Assembly (NCBI RefSeq): GCF_900111315.1
Contig: NZ_FOGU01000001.1
Coordinates: 186,001-250,000, forward strand
Direction: 5' to 3'
Length of the DNA: 64,000 nucleotides
Source: Tranquillimonas rosea
GTDB taxonomy: Bacteria > Pseudomonadota > Alphaproteobacteria > Rhodobacterales > Rhodobacteraceae
Shown here: positions 49,767-59,439 of the stretch, one piece after another
Position numbering within the stretch: position 1 is the stretch's first letter
Layout of the letters: every line of letters begins with the position of its first letter
Position numbers and translations under genes: made by a program
Notes under the pieces: generated by a model
What the model saw: the letters and a program-made list of their open reading frames with translations, nothing else
Database searches by the model: none
Told to the model about the DNA's origin: nothing

Positions 49767-50857
49767 CCCTGCACCTCTATTTCGCGCGGCGGTTCCTCCA
49801 GTCGTTCCTGATGGTGTTCGCGGCCTTCCTGGGGATCATGGTGCTTCTGGACCTCGTCGAGCAGATCCGGCGCTTCGACAGCGCCGAGGTGAGCTTTGTC
49901 CAGACGCTGGGGCTGACGATCCTGCACGTCCCTGAGAGCCTCTATGCCATCCTGCCGCTGATCGTGATCCTCGCCACGCTGTCGCTGTTCCTGTCGCTGG
50001 CCCGGACGTCCGAGCTGGTGGTGACGCGGGCGGCGGGGCGGTCGGCGATGCGCAGCCTGCTGGCGCCCCTGTCGGTGGCGCTGCTGCTGGGCCTTGCGGC
50101 GGTGACGGTGTTCAACCCGATGGTGGCGGCGACCAAGTCGCAATACGAGGTCGTCTCGAACCGGTTCGCCGCGGGGGATTCTTCGGTCCTGTCGATCAGC
50201 CAGGAGGGGCTGTGGCTGCGCCAGGGCGACGGCATGGGGCAGACGGTGATCCGCGCCGACCGGGCCAATCTCGACGGGACCGAGCTGTATGGTGCGACGT
50301 TCCTGTCCTTCTCCGACAGCGGCGGGCCGCAACTGCGGATCGAGGCCGAAAGCGCGCGGCTCGAGGAGGGCGCCTGGCAGCTGCAGGGCGTCAAGCGCTG
50401 GAACCTCGGGGCCGACAACCCCGAGGCGCGGTCGACGCGGGCCAACTCGATGCGGCTGCCCTCGACCCTGACGCGCAACCAGATCCTCGACAGCTTCGCG
50501 ACGCCGCAGGCCATTCCGATCTGGGAACTGCCCGGCTTCATCTCGGATCTCGAGGAGGCGGGCTTCTCGGCCCGCAAGCACCGCGTCTGGCTGCAGATGG
50601 AAATGGCGCTGCCGCTTCTGCTGGTGGCGATGGTGCTGGTCGGGGCGGGCTTCACCATGCGGCATACGCGCTTCGGTCGGACCGGCGTGATGGTGCTCCT
50701 GGCACTGGGGCTTGGATTCGCGCTGTACTTCGTGCGCAACCTGGCGCAGATCCTCGGGGAATCCGGGCAGATACCGATCATGCTTGCGGCCTGGGGGCCG
50801 CCCGTCGCGGCGATCCTCCTGCCGCTCGGCCTGCTGTTGCACTGGGAGGACGGATGA
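49763..50857 (+). CDS. lptG: LPS export permease LptG
   Basis: This is a 364-residue protein started at MTLHLYFARRFLQSFLMVFA, overlapping the lptF stop by ATGA. The topology is the same as LptF: three helices, a periplasmic jellyroll (about 125-265), three helices. Family words are ILHVPESLYAILPLIVILAT, FLSLARTSELVVTRAAGRS, and the late HRVWLQMEMALPLLLVAMVL and YFVRNLAQILGESGQIP. It partners LptF and the ATPase LptB. It overlaps lptD by ATGA, so the export complex and its outer-membrane receptor are made together. Confidence 0.95.
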   Translation: MTLHLYFARRFLQSFLMVFAAFLGIMVLLDLVEQIRRFDSAEVSFVQTLGLTILHVPESLYAILPLIVILATLSLFLSLARTSELVVTRAAGRSAMRSLLAPLSVALLLGLAAVTVFNPMVAATKSQYEVVSNRFAAGDSSVLSISQEGLWLRQGDGMGQTVIRADRANLDGTELYGATFLSFSDSGGPQLRIEAESARLEEGAWQLQGVKRWNLGADNPEARSTRANSMRLPSTLTRNQILDSFATPQAIPIWELPGFISDLEEAGFSARKHRVWLQMEMALPLLLVAMVLVGAGFTMRHTRFGRTGVMVLLALGLGFALYFVRNLAQILGESGQIPIMLAAWGPPVAAILLPLGLLLHWEDG

Positions 50858-52962
50858 GACTGCGCGTTGTTCTGGCGCTTCTGGGCTGGCTGATCCCCGC
50901 TCTCGCCGAGGCGCAGACCGCGTCGCTGGTCGCCGACCGCGTCGATCTGCGGGGCGGCGACACGTTGGTGGCCGAGGGATCGGTCGAGGTGCTCTATGGC
51001 CGGACCCGGCTGAGCGCCCCGCGCATCACCTACGACCAAACCGCCGACCGACTGCGGATCGAGGGGCCGATCACGCTGGTCGAGGGCGAGTCCACCATCG
51101 TCGTCGCGGACCAGGCGCAACTGGACACCGACCTGCAGAACGGCATCCTCGACAGCGCGCGGCTGGTGCTGGACCGGCAGTTGCAGCTTGCCGCGAACCA
51201 GATCACCCGTGTGGACGGACGCTATACGCTGCTGACGAAATCGGTCGCCTCGTCCTGCCGGGTCTGCGCCGCCGCGCCGGTGCCGACATGGGAAATCCGC
51301 GCCCGCCGGATCATCCATGACGAACAGGCGCAGCAGCTCTACTTCGACAGCGCCAGTTTCCGGCTTCTGGGCATCCCGATCTTCTACGTGCCCCGCCTGC
51401 GCCTGCCCGACCCGACGCTCGCCCGGTCTACCGGCTTCCTGCTGCCCACGGTGCGCTCGACCAGCGCGCTCGGCACCGGGGTGAAGGTGCCGTATTTCGT
51501 CACCGTCGGAGATCACGCAGACCTGACGTTCACGCCCTACCTGTCGCCGCAGACCCGCACGCTCCAGGCGCGCTGGCGGCAGGAGACGGTGCGCGGCGGC
51601 CTGAGCTTCGAGGGCGCGCTCAGCGACGACACCCTGCGCGAGGACGAGACACGCTATTACCTCTTCGGCAACGGCAGTTTCACCGTCGGCGCCGGGTTCA
51701 CGCTGGATGTCGGGCTGCAGCAGGTGTCGGACCCGGCCTACCTGATCGACTACGACTATTCCGACCGCGACCGTCTGGTGAGCTTTGCGGAGCTGTCGCG
51801 CTATCGCCGGGACGAGGCGATCTTTGCCCGGATCACCGGCTTCGAGACACTGCGCGATTCCGAGATTCCGATCGAGGATCAGCTGCCCCGGTCCTACGCG
51901 CAGTTCGCCTTCGAGCGCAGCCACGACGTGGCCGGCGGCGTGCTGACCTGGGGCGCCGACGCCGCCGCGGTGCGTCGCAAGTCCGACGCACCGGGCGCGG
52001 GCCGCGACAGCCAGCGGGTCGGGCTCTCAACCGACTGGCGGCGACAGGAAACGCTGCCCAACGGCATGATCGCCGCGCTCACGACCGGCGTCGCGGGCCA
52101 CGTCTACAACACCCGGCAGGATCCCACCTTCGATGACCAGACCGGCCGGCTGACCACCAGCGCCGAGGCGACGCTGCGCTGGCCCATGCGGCGGGTCACG
52201 GCGGGCGGCGCGCAACAGCTTCTCGAGCCGGTGGTCCAGCTCGCGTGGGCCGACGTGATCGGCGACACCGTGCCCAACGAGGACAGCGTCCTGGTGGAAT
52301 TCGACGAGGGCAATCTCTTCAGCCTGTCGCGCTATCCCGGCCGCGACCGGATCGAGACCGGCGCCCGCGCCAATCTGGGCGTGCGCTTCACCCATCTCGC
52401 GCCCGGCGGCTGGACACTTGGCGCGCTCGTGGGGCGGACCGCGCGCTTCGACGAGACCGGGCAGTTCGAGGACGGCACCGGCCTCTCGGGCGAATCCTCG
52501 GACTGGCTCGTCGCCGGGCAGTTGCGGCTGAACGAGATGTTCTCGCTCACCGGCCGGACCCTGTTCGAGGACGACCTGACGGTCACCAAGGCCGCTGCCC
52601 GCATGGCCTACTCGACCCCGCGCGCGCAGGCCGCGGCCACCTATGTCTGGCTGCGCGAGGAACCCGACGAGAACCGCCCCGATCCGGCCCACGAGGTGAC
52701 GCTCGACGCCGCCTACCGCCTCACCCGGCGCTGGTCCAGCAGCTTCGAGACGCGCTTCAACGTCGAGGCGGAGCGCGCCGCGGAGGCCGGGCTGGGGCTG
52801 CAGTACCGGACGGAATGCATCACCGTCGATCTTTCGCTCTCGCGCCGCTTCACCTCCTCAACTAGTGTGAGCGCGACCACCGATTTCGGGTTGGAGGTCT
52901 CGCTCGCCGGCATCGGTGCCGACCGCACCGGCGCCGCGGCGCGCAGTGCCTGCAACGGATGA
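50854..52962 (+). CDS. lptD: LPS-assembly outer membrane protein LptD
   Basis: This is a 702-residue protein with signal peptide MRLRVVLALLGWLIPALAEA. The N-terminal periplasmic OstA/jellyroll domain spans about 25-150 (SLVADRVDLRGGDTLVAEGS). A beta barrel follows with regular alternating strands to the C-terminus. Cysteines sit at SSCRVC near 135, TECITVD near 648 and the C-terminal SACNG, consistent with the inter-domain disulphides LptD needs. It inserts lipopolysaccharide into the outer leaflet. Its stop overlaps an alternative surA start by ATGA. Confidence 0.95.
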   Translation: MRLRVVLALLGWLIPALAEAQTASLVADRVDLRGGDTLVAEGSVEVLYGRTRLSAPRITYDQTADRLRIEGPITLVEGESTIVVADQAQLDTDLQNGILDSARLVLDRQLQLAANQITRVDGRYTLLTKSVASSCRVCAAAPVPTWEIRARRIIHDEQAQQLYFDSASFRLLGIPIFYVPRLRLPDPTLARSTGFLLPTVRSTSALGTGVKVPYFVTVGDHADLTFTPYLSPQTRTLQARWRQETVRGGLSFEGALSDDTLREDETRYYLFGNGSFTVGAGFTLDVGLQQVSDPAYLIDYDYSDRDRLVSFAELSRYRRDEAIFARITGFETLRDSEIPIEDQLPRSYAQFAFERSHDVAGGVLTWGADAAAVRRKSDAPGAGRDSQRVGLSTDWRRQETLPNGMIAALTTGVAGHVYNTRQDPTFDDQTGRLTTSAEATLRWPMRRVTAGGAQQLLEPVVQLAWADVIGDTVPNEDSVLVEFDEGNLFSLSRYPGRDRIETGARANLGVRFTHLAPGGWTLGALVGRTARFDETGQFEDGTGLSGESSDWLVAGQLRLNEMFSLTGRTLFEDDLTVTKAAARMAYSTPRAQAAATYVWLREEPDENRPDPAHEVTLDAAYRLTRRWSSSFETRFNVEAERAAEAGLGLQYRTECITVDLSLSRRFTSSTSVSATTDFGLEVSLAGIGADRTGAAARSACNG

Positions 52963-52988
52963 ACGGACGACAAAGGACGAAACCGCGC

Positions 52989-54215
52989 ATGCAACGACTT
53001 CTCTCGCAGATCCTCCTCGCCGCGATGGTCTGGACGGGATGCACCGCGGCCGTGACCGCACAGAACATGTTCCGGACGGTCGCCACCGTGAACGAACGCG
53101 CCGTCACCGCCTACGAGGTCGACCAGCGCGCGCAGCTGCTCACCCTGTTCAACACGCCCGGCGACGTGCGCGAGCGCGCGCTCGAGTCGCTCATCGACGA
53201 GCGGATTCAGCTGGCCGCCGCCGAGGACGCCGGCATCACCGTCACCGAAGAGGAAATCCGCGACGGCCAGTCCGAATTCGCGGGCCGCGCCGACCTCAGC
53301 CGCGAACAGTTTGTCGCCCAGATCCAGCAGCAGGGCATCGCGCCCGAAAGCTTCCGCGACTTCGTCCGCGCCGGCATCGCCTGGCGCAAGACGGTCGAGG
53401 ACCGCTTCGGCGGCAGCGTCAACATCTCGGAGACCGAGATCGACCGCGCCGCCGCCGCGCCCGAGGAACAACCCGGCCTGCGGGTCCTCTTGTCCGAGAT
53501 CGTGCTGCCCGCCCGCAACGCGCAGGAACGGGCGCAGGCCCAGCAGGTCGCACAGCGCATCGCGGGCTCCGTCACCTCGCTGCAGGGCTTTGCCGCCGCC
53601 GCGCGCGAGAACTCGGCCTCGCCCAGCCGCGAACGGGGCGGCCGCATCGACTGGCTGCCGCTCACCAACCTGCCGCCGAACCTGCGGCCGGTGATCCTGG
53701 ACCTGTCGCCCGGCCAGGTCTCTGCCCCGATCGACTTACCCAACGCCGTCGCCGTGTTCCAGCTGCGCGCGCTCGAGGAAACCGGCACCGCCCAACAGAC
53801 GCCAGAGACGATCGACTATGCCAGCTTCCTGATCCCCGGCGGCCGCAGCCAGCAGGCGCTGTCCGAGGCCGCCCGCATCGACGCGCTGGCCGATACCTGC
53901 GACGATCTCTACGGCCTCGCCGAGGGCCTGCCGCCGCAACAGCTCGAACGTCAGACGGCCGCGCCGGGGCAGATCCCGCAGGACGTGGCCCTGCAACTCG
54001 CGCGGCTGGACCAGTACGAGACCTCGACGGCGCTGACACGCAACGACGGTCAGACGCTCGTCTTCCTGATGCTGTGCGAGCGCAGCTACGCCGACCCCGC
54101 GAGCGAGGTCGACCGCGGCGCGATCCGGCGGCAGCTGGTGAACCAGCGGATCAGCCGGCGGGCCGACAACTACCTCGCCGAGTTGAAGTCGAACGCCTAT
54201 ATCGCGATCAACTGA
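52989..54215 (+). CDS. surA: Periplasmic chaperone / peptidyl-prolyl isomerase SurA
   Basis: This is a 408-residue protein. The ATG at 52989 is preferred because it gives a standard signal peptide (MQRLLSQILLAAMVWTGCTA, then AVTAQ) and has an AAAGGAC site upstream; ATG 52959 overlaps the lptD stop and is also possible. A SurA N domain is seen at about 25-150 (TVNERAVTAYEVDQRAQLLT, SLIDERIQLAAAEDAGI). A parvulin domain follows at about 160-265, with FAAAARENSASPSRERGGRI and LSPGQVSAPIDLPNAVAVFQ. It escorts outer-membrane proteins, including LptD, across the periplasm. Confidence 0.92.
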   Translation: MQRLLSQILLAAMVWTGCTAAVTAQNMFRTVATVNERAVTAYEVDQRAQLLTLFNTPGDVRERALESLIDERIQLAAAEDAGITVTEEEIRDGQSEFAGRADLSREQFVAQIQQQGIAPESFRDFVRAGIAWRKTVEDRFGGSVNISETEIDRAAAAPEEQPGLRVLLSEIVLPARNAQERAQAQQVAQRIAGSVTSLQGFAAAARENSASPSRERGGRIDWLPLTNLPPNLRPVILDLSPGQVSAPIDLPNAVAVFQLRALEETGTAQQTPETIDYASFLIPGGRSQQALSEAARIDALADTCDDLYGLAEGLPPQQLERQTAAPGQIPQDVALQLARLDQYETSTALTRNDGQTLVFLMLCERSYADPASEVDRGAIRRQLVNQRISRRADNYLAELKSNAYIAIN

Positions 54216-54219
54216 CGCC

Positions 54220-55203
54220 ATGAGACCTGCCCCCATCGCGCTGACCTGCGGCGAACCCGCGGGCATCGGCCCCGAACTCGCCGCCAAGGCATGGGCCGAG
54301 CTCGGAGCCGCCTTGCCGTTCTTCCTGATCGGCGACCCCGCGCACCTGCCCGCCCGGACGCCGGTGGTCGAGATCTCGGACCCGTCAGAGGCCCTCCGCG
54401 CCGTCGCCAAGGGCCTGCCGGTTCTGCCGCATCCCTTCGATGGCCCGGCCGAGCCGGGCGTGCCGCAACCGGCCCACGCGCGGGGCGTGATCGACGTGAT
54501 CGCACACGCGGTGGACCTCGTGCAGGCGGGCGAGGCGTCGGCCGTCTGCACCGGCCCGATCAACAAGAAGGCGCTGAAGGACGGCGCGGACTTCGCCTAT
54601 CCCGGTCATACCGAGTATCTCGCGGCGCTGGCGGGCGTGGACCGGGTGGTGATGATGCTGGCTTGCGACCAGCTCAAGGTCGTGCCAGCGACGATCCACA
54701 TCCCCGTGGCCGAGGTGCCGGCGGCGCTGACCCGTGCCCTGCTCTACGACACGTTCCGCATCACGCACGAGGCGCTCATCCGCGACTTCGGTGTCGAGAG
54801 CCCCCGCATCGCGGTGGCCGGCCTGAACCCCCATGCGGGCGAAGGTGGCAGCATCGGGCACGAGGAACTCGACACGCTCGTTCCGGTGGTCGAAGCGCTG
54901 AAGGCCGAGGGGATGGGTCTGCTCGGGCCGCTCTCGGCGGACACGATGTTCCATGCCGCCGCACGCAGCCGTTACGACGCCGCGGTGGCGATGTATCACG
55001 ACCAGGCGCTGATCCCGATCAAGACACTGGATTTCTCCGGTGGGGTGAACGTCACGCTGGGTCTGCCCTTCATCCGCACCTCGCCCGACCACGGCACCGC
55101 CTTCGACCTTGCCGGCCAGGGGCGCGCGGACGCCACGTCGCTGATCGAGGCGCTCAAGATGGCCGACCGTATGGCCCACGCACGGGCCGCAGCCGCGGGA
55201 TGA
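54220..55203 (+). CDS. pdxA: 4-hydroxythreonine-4-phosphate dehydrogenase PdxA
   Basis: This is a 327-residue protein of normal length. Motifs are [17 protein letters not shown] at the N-terminus, [10 protein letters not shown], the metal-binding [28 protein letters not shown], and [16 protein letters not shown] with the second and third His ligands, then [20 protein letters not shown]. It oxidises 4-phosphohydroxy-L-threonine in pyridoxal phosphate synthesis. It lies 4 bp after surA and overlaps rsmA by ATGA, the conserved surA-pdxA-rsmA arrangement. Confidence 0.96.
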   Translation: MRPAPIALTCGEPAGIGPELAAKAWAELGAALPFFLIGDPAHLPARTPVVEISDPSEALRAVAKGLPVLPHPFDGPAEPGVPQPAHARGVIDVIAHAVDLVQAGEASAVCTGPINKKALKDGADFAYPGHTEYLAALAGVDRVVMMLACDQLKVVPATIHIPVAEVPAALTRALLYDTFRITHEALIRDFGVESPRIAVAGLNPHAGEGGSIGHEELDTLVPVVEALKAEGMGLLGPLSADTMFHAAARSRYDAAVAMYHDQALIPIKTLDFSGGVNVTLGLPFIRTSPDHGTAFDLAGQGRADATSLIEALKMADRMAHARAAAAG

Positions 55204-56039
55204 GCGCCATCGACAGCCTGCCGCCCCTGCGCAGCGTGATCGCGGCGCACGGCCTGACGGCGAAGAAGTCGATGGGCCAGAACTTCCTTCTGGACCTGAA
55301 TCTGACCGCCAAGATCGCGCGTCAGGCGGGCGACCTCGCCGGATCGGACGTGCTCGAGGTCGGCCCCGGTCCCGGCGGCCTGACCCGCGGGCTCCTGGCC
55401 GAGGGCGCGCGCCGGGTGCTGGCGGTCGAAAAGGATGGCCGGTGCCTGCCCGCTCTGGCGGAAATTGCCGAGATCTATCCGGGCCGGCTCGAGGTGGTGC
55501 AGGCCGACGCGCTCGAGATCGACCCGCTGGCGCACCTGACGCCGCCGATCCGCATCGTGGCCAACCTGCCCTACAATGTCGGAACCGAACTGCTGACCCG
55601 CTGGCTGGATCCCGGCCACTGGCCGCCGGTGTGGGAAAGCCTGACGCTGATGTTCCAGCGTGAGGTGGCGCAGCGCATCGTGGCGCAACCGGGCTCGAAG
55701 GCCTACGGACGGCTGGCGGTGCTGGCGCAATGGCGCTGCGACGCCCGCATCGTGATGGACCTGCCGGCCGAGGCGTTCACCCCGCCGCCCAAGGTCCGCT
55801 CGGCCGTGGTGCACCTGACCGCACGGGCCGAGCCGCGCTATCCCGCCGAGCCGAAGATCCTGCTGCCGCTGGTCGCCAAGGCCTTCGGCCAGCGGCGCAA
55901 GATGCTGCGCGCCGCCCTGCGCGGACACGCGCCCGACCTCGAGGACAGGCTGGCCGCCGCGGGGATCGCGCCGACCGAACGGGCCGAACAGGTGTCTCTG
56001 GAACGCTTCTGCGCGCTCGCACGCGAACTCGCGCGGTAG
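55200..56039 (+). CDS. rsmA: 16S rRNA dimethyladenosine transferase RsmA (KsgA)
   Basis: This is a 279-residue protein. The N-terminus [20 protein letters not shown] is the family hallmark. The SAM-binding motif I is [16 protein letters not shown], motif [16 protein letters not shown], and the catalytic motif IV is [18 protein letters not shown]. The C-terminal RNA-binding helical domain has [19 protein letters not shown]. It dimethylates two adjacent adenines in the 3' helix of 16S rRNA and acts as a late 30S quality check. It ends the operon that starts at lptF and faces the DUF4167 gene on the other strand. Confidence 0.96.
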   Translation: MSAIDSLPPLRSVIAAHGLTAKKSMGQNFLLDLNLTAKIARQAGDLAGSDVLEVGPGPGGLTRGLLAEGARRVLAVEKDGRCLPALAEIAEIYPGRLEVVQADALEIDPLAHLTPPIRIVANLPYNVGTELLTRWLDPGHWPPVWESLTLMFQREVAQRIVAQPGSKAYGRLAVLAQWRCDARIVMDLPAEAFTPPPKVRSAVVHLTARAEPRYPAEPKILLPLVAKAFGQRRKMLRAALRGHAPDLEDRLAAAGIAPTERAEQVSLERFCALARELAR

Positions 56040-56042
56040 GCG

Positions 56043-56717
56043 TTACTCGGCCGCCTCGGCCGTGCCCGAGCCGGACTCACCGCCCGACGCCGCATCTTCG
56101 CCCTTCGACTTGGACTCGTCGCCCGAGTCTCCATCGGCCTTCGGCGCCTCGGTCTTTTTCGGCGACCGGCGGCGGCGCGGCTTGGGCTTGCTCTCGGGCG
56201 TCTCGACAAGACCGCTGTCCTGCCCGTCCTCGTTCGAGTCGATCACATCGCCGCCACCGGACTCGCCCTGCGCGGTCTCGGGCTGCGACGGCTCGGGCTG
56301 ACCTTTCTGCTGGTCGTCCTGCTTCTGATCGCCCTTGCTGCGCTGCTGATCGTCGCCGTTACCGGAATTGCCCTTCTGGCCCTTCTGCTGATCGCCCTCG
56401 TTGCCCTTGTCGGGGTTCTGCTGCTGCCGATCGCGGCCCTGCTGGTCGGATTGTTCGCGGCGCTGCTCGTTCTCGCGCTGCGCCTCGGCCAGCATCCGCA
56501 GGTAGTGCTCGGCATGCTGCTGAAAGTTCTCGGCGGCCACCCGGTCATTCGCCAGCTGCGCGTCGCGGGCGAGCTGGTTGTACTTGTCGATGATCTGCTG
56601 CGGCGTGCCGCGCACCTTGCCTTCGGGACCCGAACTGTCGAACACCCGGTTGACGATGTTTCCCGAGGGCCGGTTGCGGTTCGACTTCGACCGCGAACGT
56701 GACTTCGATGATCTCAT
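56043..56717 (-). CDS. DUF4167-domain protein, probable RNA-binding
   Basis: This is a 224-residue protein. The first 75 residues are the DUF4167 domain: SGNIVNRVFDSSGPEGKVRG, TPQQIIDKYNQLARDAQLAN and NFQQHAEHYLRMLAEAQREN. An Arg/Ser-rich start (RSSKSRSRSKSNRNRP) suggests nucleic-acid binding. The remaining 140 residues are low complexity: Gln/Asn/Gly-rich, then acidic and Lys/Pro-rich (PRRRRSPKKTEAP), likely disordered. The gene usually sits next to prmC and prfA in alphaproteobacteria, as here, which suggests a link to translation; the function is not established. Confidence 0.88.
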   Translation of the reverse strand: MRSSKSRSRSKSNRNRPSGNIVNRVFDSSGPEGKVRGTPQQIIDKYNQLARDAQLANDRVAAENFQQHAEHYLRMLAEAQRENEQRREQSDQQGRDRQQQNPDKGNEGDQQKGQKGNSGNGDDQQRSKGDQKQDDQQKGQPEPSQPETAQGESGGGDVIDSNEDGQDSGLVETPESKPKPRRRRSPKKTEAPKADGDSGDESKSKGEDAASGGESGSGTAEAAE

Positions 56718-56939
56718 ATTGCTTTGGTTCCGGCCTTGTTATGGCGTTGGCTCGATCCCTTGCCCACTCCCGGCCGCGCCTAGGGCGGCCACCGGATCGA
56801 GTGCGATATCTGGGCTATCGGCGAGGGGGACGCAGCAAACCGCATCCCACCGTCAGCTTCTCCGACAAATCATGCGAGACAGGCGATGACAAGCAAAAAT
56901 TTGTGCAAATGCAGCCTGTAAGCGCCCTTTCCTGCGGGA
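56718..56939. other. Intergenic region between prmC and the DUF4167 gene
   Basis: These 222 bp follow the prmC stop and precede the DUF4167 gene on the same strand. They are locally AT-richer and should hold the DUF4167 promoter. I see no RNA gene or clear terminator. Confidence 0.4.
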
Positions 56940-57776
56940 TTACACGTCCTTCTTGCGGGCAGTTACGACGCGGTCCCTGCTATCAATGTCGCGATGCACC
57001 GCCACGGCGTCAAGCCCTGCCTGCCGAAACAGTGCCGCGACGGCTGCGCCTTGCCCGGCTCCGATCTCGACCAGCAGACGGCCGCCGGGCGACAGGTGCG
57101 CCCCCGCCCCGGCGGCGATCACGCGATAGGCCGACAGCCCGTCGGCCTCGTCCGTGAGCGCGGCGCGGGGGTCGTGGTCGCGGACCTCGGGGGCGAGGTC
57201 GGGCATCTCGGCGGCGGCGATATAGGGCGGGTTCGACACGATCAGGTCGAACGTCCCCGTCACCGGCGCGAACCAGTCGCCCGCCACGATCCCGGCCCGG
57301 TCCGCCACCTCCAGCGCCGCCGCGTTGCGCCGCGCCACGGCGCAGGCGGCCCCGGACAGGTCGGTGCCCAGCCCGGTCGCACCGGGACATTCGGCCAGAA
57401 GTGTCAGCAGCAGGCAGCCCGTCCCCGTGCCAAGGTCCAGCACCCGCGCGAACGGCGCCTCAAGCGCCAGCGCGACGATCTGCTCTGTCTCGGGCCGGGG
57501 GTCGAGCGTGTCCGAGGTCACGGCGAAATCGCGCCCGTAGAACGCCCGCCGCCCGGTGATCTGGCTGACGGGCACCCGCGCCACGCGCCGGGCCACGGCC
57601 GCCTCGAACGCCTGCGCCGCCGCTTCGGGCAAAGTGTCGCCCGACACCAGCGGCACCCGTCCCGGTTCGATGCCGAGCGCGTGGGCCAGAAGCCACCGCG
57701 CATCGCGCGGCGCCCCCTCGATCCCGGCGTCCCGCAGGCGCGGGATCGCGGCCCGAAGCGCCTCGTCGCCGGTCAC
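56940..57776 (-). CDS. prmC: Release factor glutamine methyltransferase PrmC
   Basis: This is a 278-residue protein with a GTG start at 57776, one base after the prfA stop. The N-terminal helical domain (DAGIEGAPRDARWLLAHALG, then VSQITGRRAFYGRDFAVTSD) precedes TLDPRPETEQIVALALE. The SAM site is RVLDLGTGTGCLLLTLL, and the catalytic motif is LIVSNPPYIAAAEMPDL. It methylates the Gln of the GGQ motif in release factors. Coupling with prfA is the standard arrangement. Confidence 0.95.
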   Translation of the reverse strand: MTGDEALRAAIPRLRDAGIEGAPRDARWLLAHALGIEPGRVPLVSGDTLPEAAAQAFEAAVARRVARVPVSQITGRRAFYGRDFAVTSDTLDPRPETEQIVALALEAPFARVLDLGTGTGCLLLTLLAECPGATGLGTDLSGAACAVARRNAAALEVADRAGIVAGDWFAPVTGTFDLIVSNPPYIAAAEMPDLAPEVRDHDPRAALTDEADGLSAYRVIAAGAGAHLSPGGRLLVEIGAGQGAAVAALFRQAGLDAVAVHRDIDSRDRVVTARKKDV

Positions 57777-57777
57777 T

Positions 57778-58827
57778 TCAGCCCTCCATCTCGGCCAGCT
57801 TCACCGCCTGATCCTCCGAGATCAGGGCATCGATGATCTCGTCCAGATCGCCGTTCATCACCTCGTTCAGGCGATAGAGCGTCAGGTTGATCCGGTGATC
57901 GGTCAGGCGCCCCTGCGGGAAGTTGTAGGTCCGGATGCGCTCGGACCGGTCGCCCGAGCCCACCTGAGCCTTGCGATCGGCCGAGCGCGCGTCGGCGGCG
58001 CGCTGGCGTTCGATGTCGAACAGCCGGGCGCGCAGCACGTCCATCGCGATCTCGCGGTTGCGGTGCTGCGACTTCTCCGAACTGGTCACGACGATGCCGG
58101 TGGGCACGTGGGTGATCCGCACCGCCGAATCCGTGGTGTTGACGTGCTGCCCGCCCGCGCCGCTGGCGCGCATCGTGTCGACGCGCAGGTCGGCGGGGTC
58201 GATCTGGATGTCGACATCCTGCGCCTCGGGCAGTACCGCGACCGTCGCGGCAGAGGTATGGATTCGCCCGCCCGATTCCGTGGACGGAACCCGCTGGACC
58301 CGGTGCACGCCGGATTCGAACTTGAGCCGCGCGAACACGCCGTCGCCCTTCACGTTCGCGACGACCTCCTTGATGCCGCCCAGCTCTGTCTCCTGGTATT
58401 CGACGATCTCCAGCCGCCAGCCCTTCGCCTCGGCATGGCGCTGGTACATGCGCAGAAGGTCGCCCGCGAACAGCGCCGCCTCGTCGCCGCCGGTGCCCGG
58501 CCGAATCTCGAGGATGGCGGCGCGCGAGTCGGCGGCGTCCTTGGGCAGAAGCGCCAGCCGCAGCTCCTGCTCCAGCGCGGGTTTGCGCGCCTCCAACTCG
58601 GCCAGCTCCTCTTCGGCCAACGCCTTCATCTCGGGGTCGGACAGCAGCGCCTGTGCGCCCTCGATGTCGTCGAGCAGCGTGCGGTATTCCGCGATCCGCT
58701 CGGCCACGGGTCTCAGCTCGGAATATTCCCGGCCGAGCGCGGCCATGTCCCCGCTTCCGTCGGCAAGCCGGGCCTCCACGTATTCGAACCGCTGGGTGAT
58801 CTGGGCAAGGGTGTCGAGGGGAACCAT
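57778..58827 (-). CDS. prfA: Peptide chain release factor 1
   Basis: This is a 349-residue protein started at [20 protein letters not shown]; a start six codons upstream is possible but atypical. Residues show [20 protein letters not shown], with PST as the PxT codon-recognition tripeptide for UAA/UAG. The domain 3 motif is [19 protein letters not shown], with GGQ in the peptidyl transferase centre. [20 protein letters not shown] is the usual C-terminal signature. Its partner methyltransferase gene prmC follows. Confidence 0.96.
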   Translation of the reverse strand: MVPLDTLAQITQRFEYVEARLADGSGDMAALGREYSELRPVAERIAEYRTLLDDIEGAQALLSDPEMKALAEEELAELEARKPALEQELRLALLPKDAADSRAAILEIRPGTGGDEAALFAGDLLRMYQRHAEAKGWRLEIVEYQETELGGIKEVVANVKGDGVFARLKFESGVHRVQRVPSTESGGRIHTSAATVAVLPEAQDVDIQIDPADLRVDTMRASGAGGQHVNTTDSAVRITHVPTGIVVTSSEKSQHRNREIAMDVLRARLFDIERQRAADARSADRKAQVGSGDRSERIRTYNFPQGRLTDHRINLTLYRLNEVMNGDLDEIIDALISEDQAVKLAEMEG

Positions 58828-58869
58828 CCCGCTCTCGTCCTTCAACTCCCGCCGCTGGTCAAGGCCGGT

Positions 58870-59334
58870 TCAGCCAAGCCGCTGGCGCAACTGGGCGACC
58901 CAGTCCTCGGCGCGCTTGCGATTCACGCCCATGTCCGACTTTCCGAAACGCAGCCGCGAATAGATCACCGGCGCTGCGCCGCCCTCGGTCGGGATGGCGG
59001 CGACTGTGATATAATCGGGAAAGCCCCAGAGCTGCGAGCGCGTGACATAGGTGATCCGGCCCTCCTGCACGCTGCCGGCCAGCCGCTCGGTCCGGGGCGT
59101 CTCGCGGGCGATCGAATCTATCGCCTCGAGCAGCCCGGCGGTCGAGACCGGGAACACCGGCGCGGCGGCATTGCCCCGCGCCGGACGGACCAGCCAGCCG
59201 CCCTCTTTCGGCGGGTCGACCTCCATCGGGTCGACATGCCAGGCGGCGGCATCGGTGGGCGCCAACCGGACATAGGCCATTGCGGCCGCGATCACGACGA
59301 CGAGCAGGGCGAGGGGGGCGAGGATCCAATTCAT
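58870..59334 (-). CDS. DUF1499-family membrane-anchored protein
   Basis: This is a 154-residue protein started at MNWILAPLALLVVVIAAAM, an N-terminal membrane anchor. The outer part has WHVDPMEVDPPKEGGWLVRP, ERLAGSVQEGRITYVTRSQL, WGFPDYITVAAI and IYSRLRFGKSDMGVNRKRAE, then DWVAQLRQRL. This is the DUF1499 pattern (the closing SRLRxGxxDxGxNxxR is typical). The function is unknown. It lies 42 bp upstream of prfA on the same strand and may share a transcript. Confidence 0.85.
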   Translation of the reverse strand: MNWILAPLALLVVVIAAAMAYVRLAPTDAAAWHVDPMEVDPPKEGGWLVRPARGNAAAPVFPVSTAGLLEAIDSIARETPRTERLAGSVQEGRITYVTRSQLWGFPDYITVAAIPTEGGAAPVIYSRLRFGKSDMGVNRKRAEDWVAQLRQRLG

Positions 59335-59439
59335 GGCCGGGCACCTATTCCACCAGGGCCGCCTTTCCAATGCCAATCGGCCGAAAGACGTGCCCACTAC
59401 CACCGATGCGCCGGCGCCACCGCGGCGCCGACATGGATT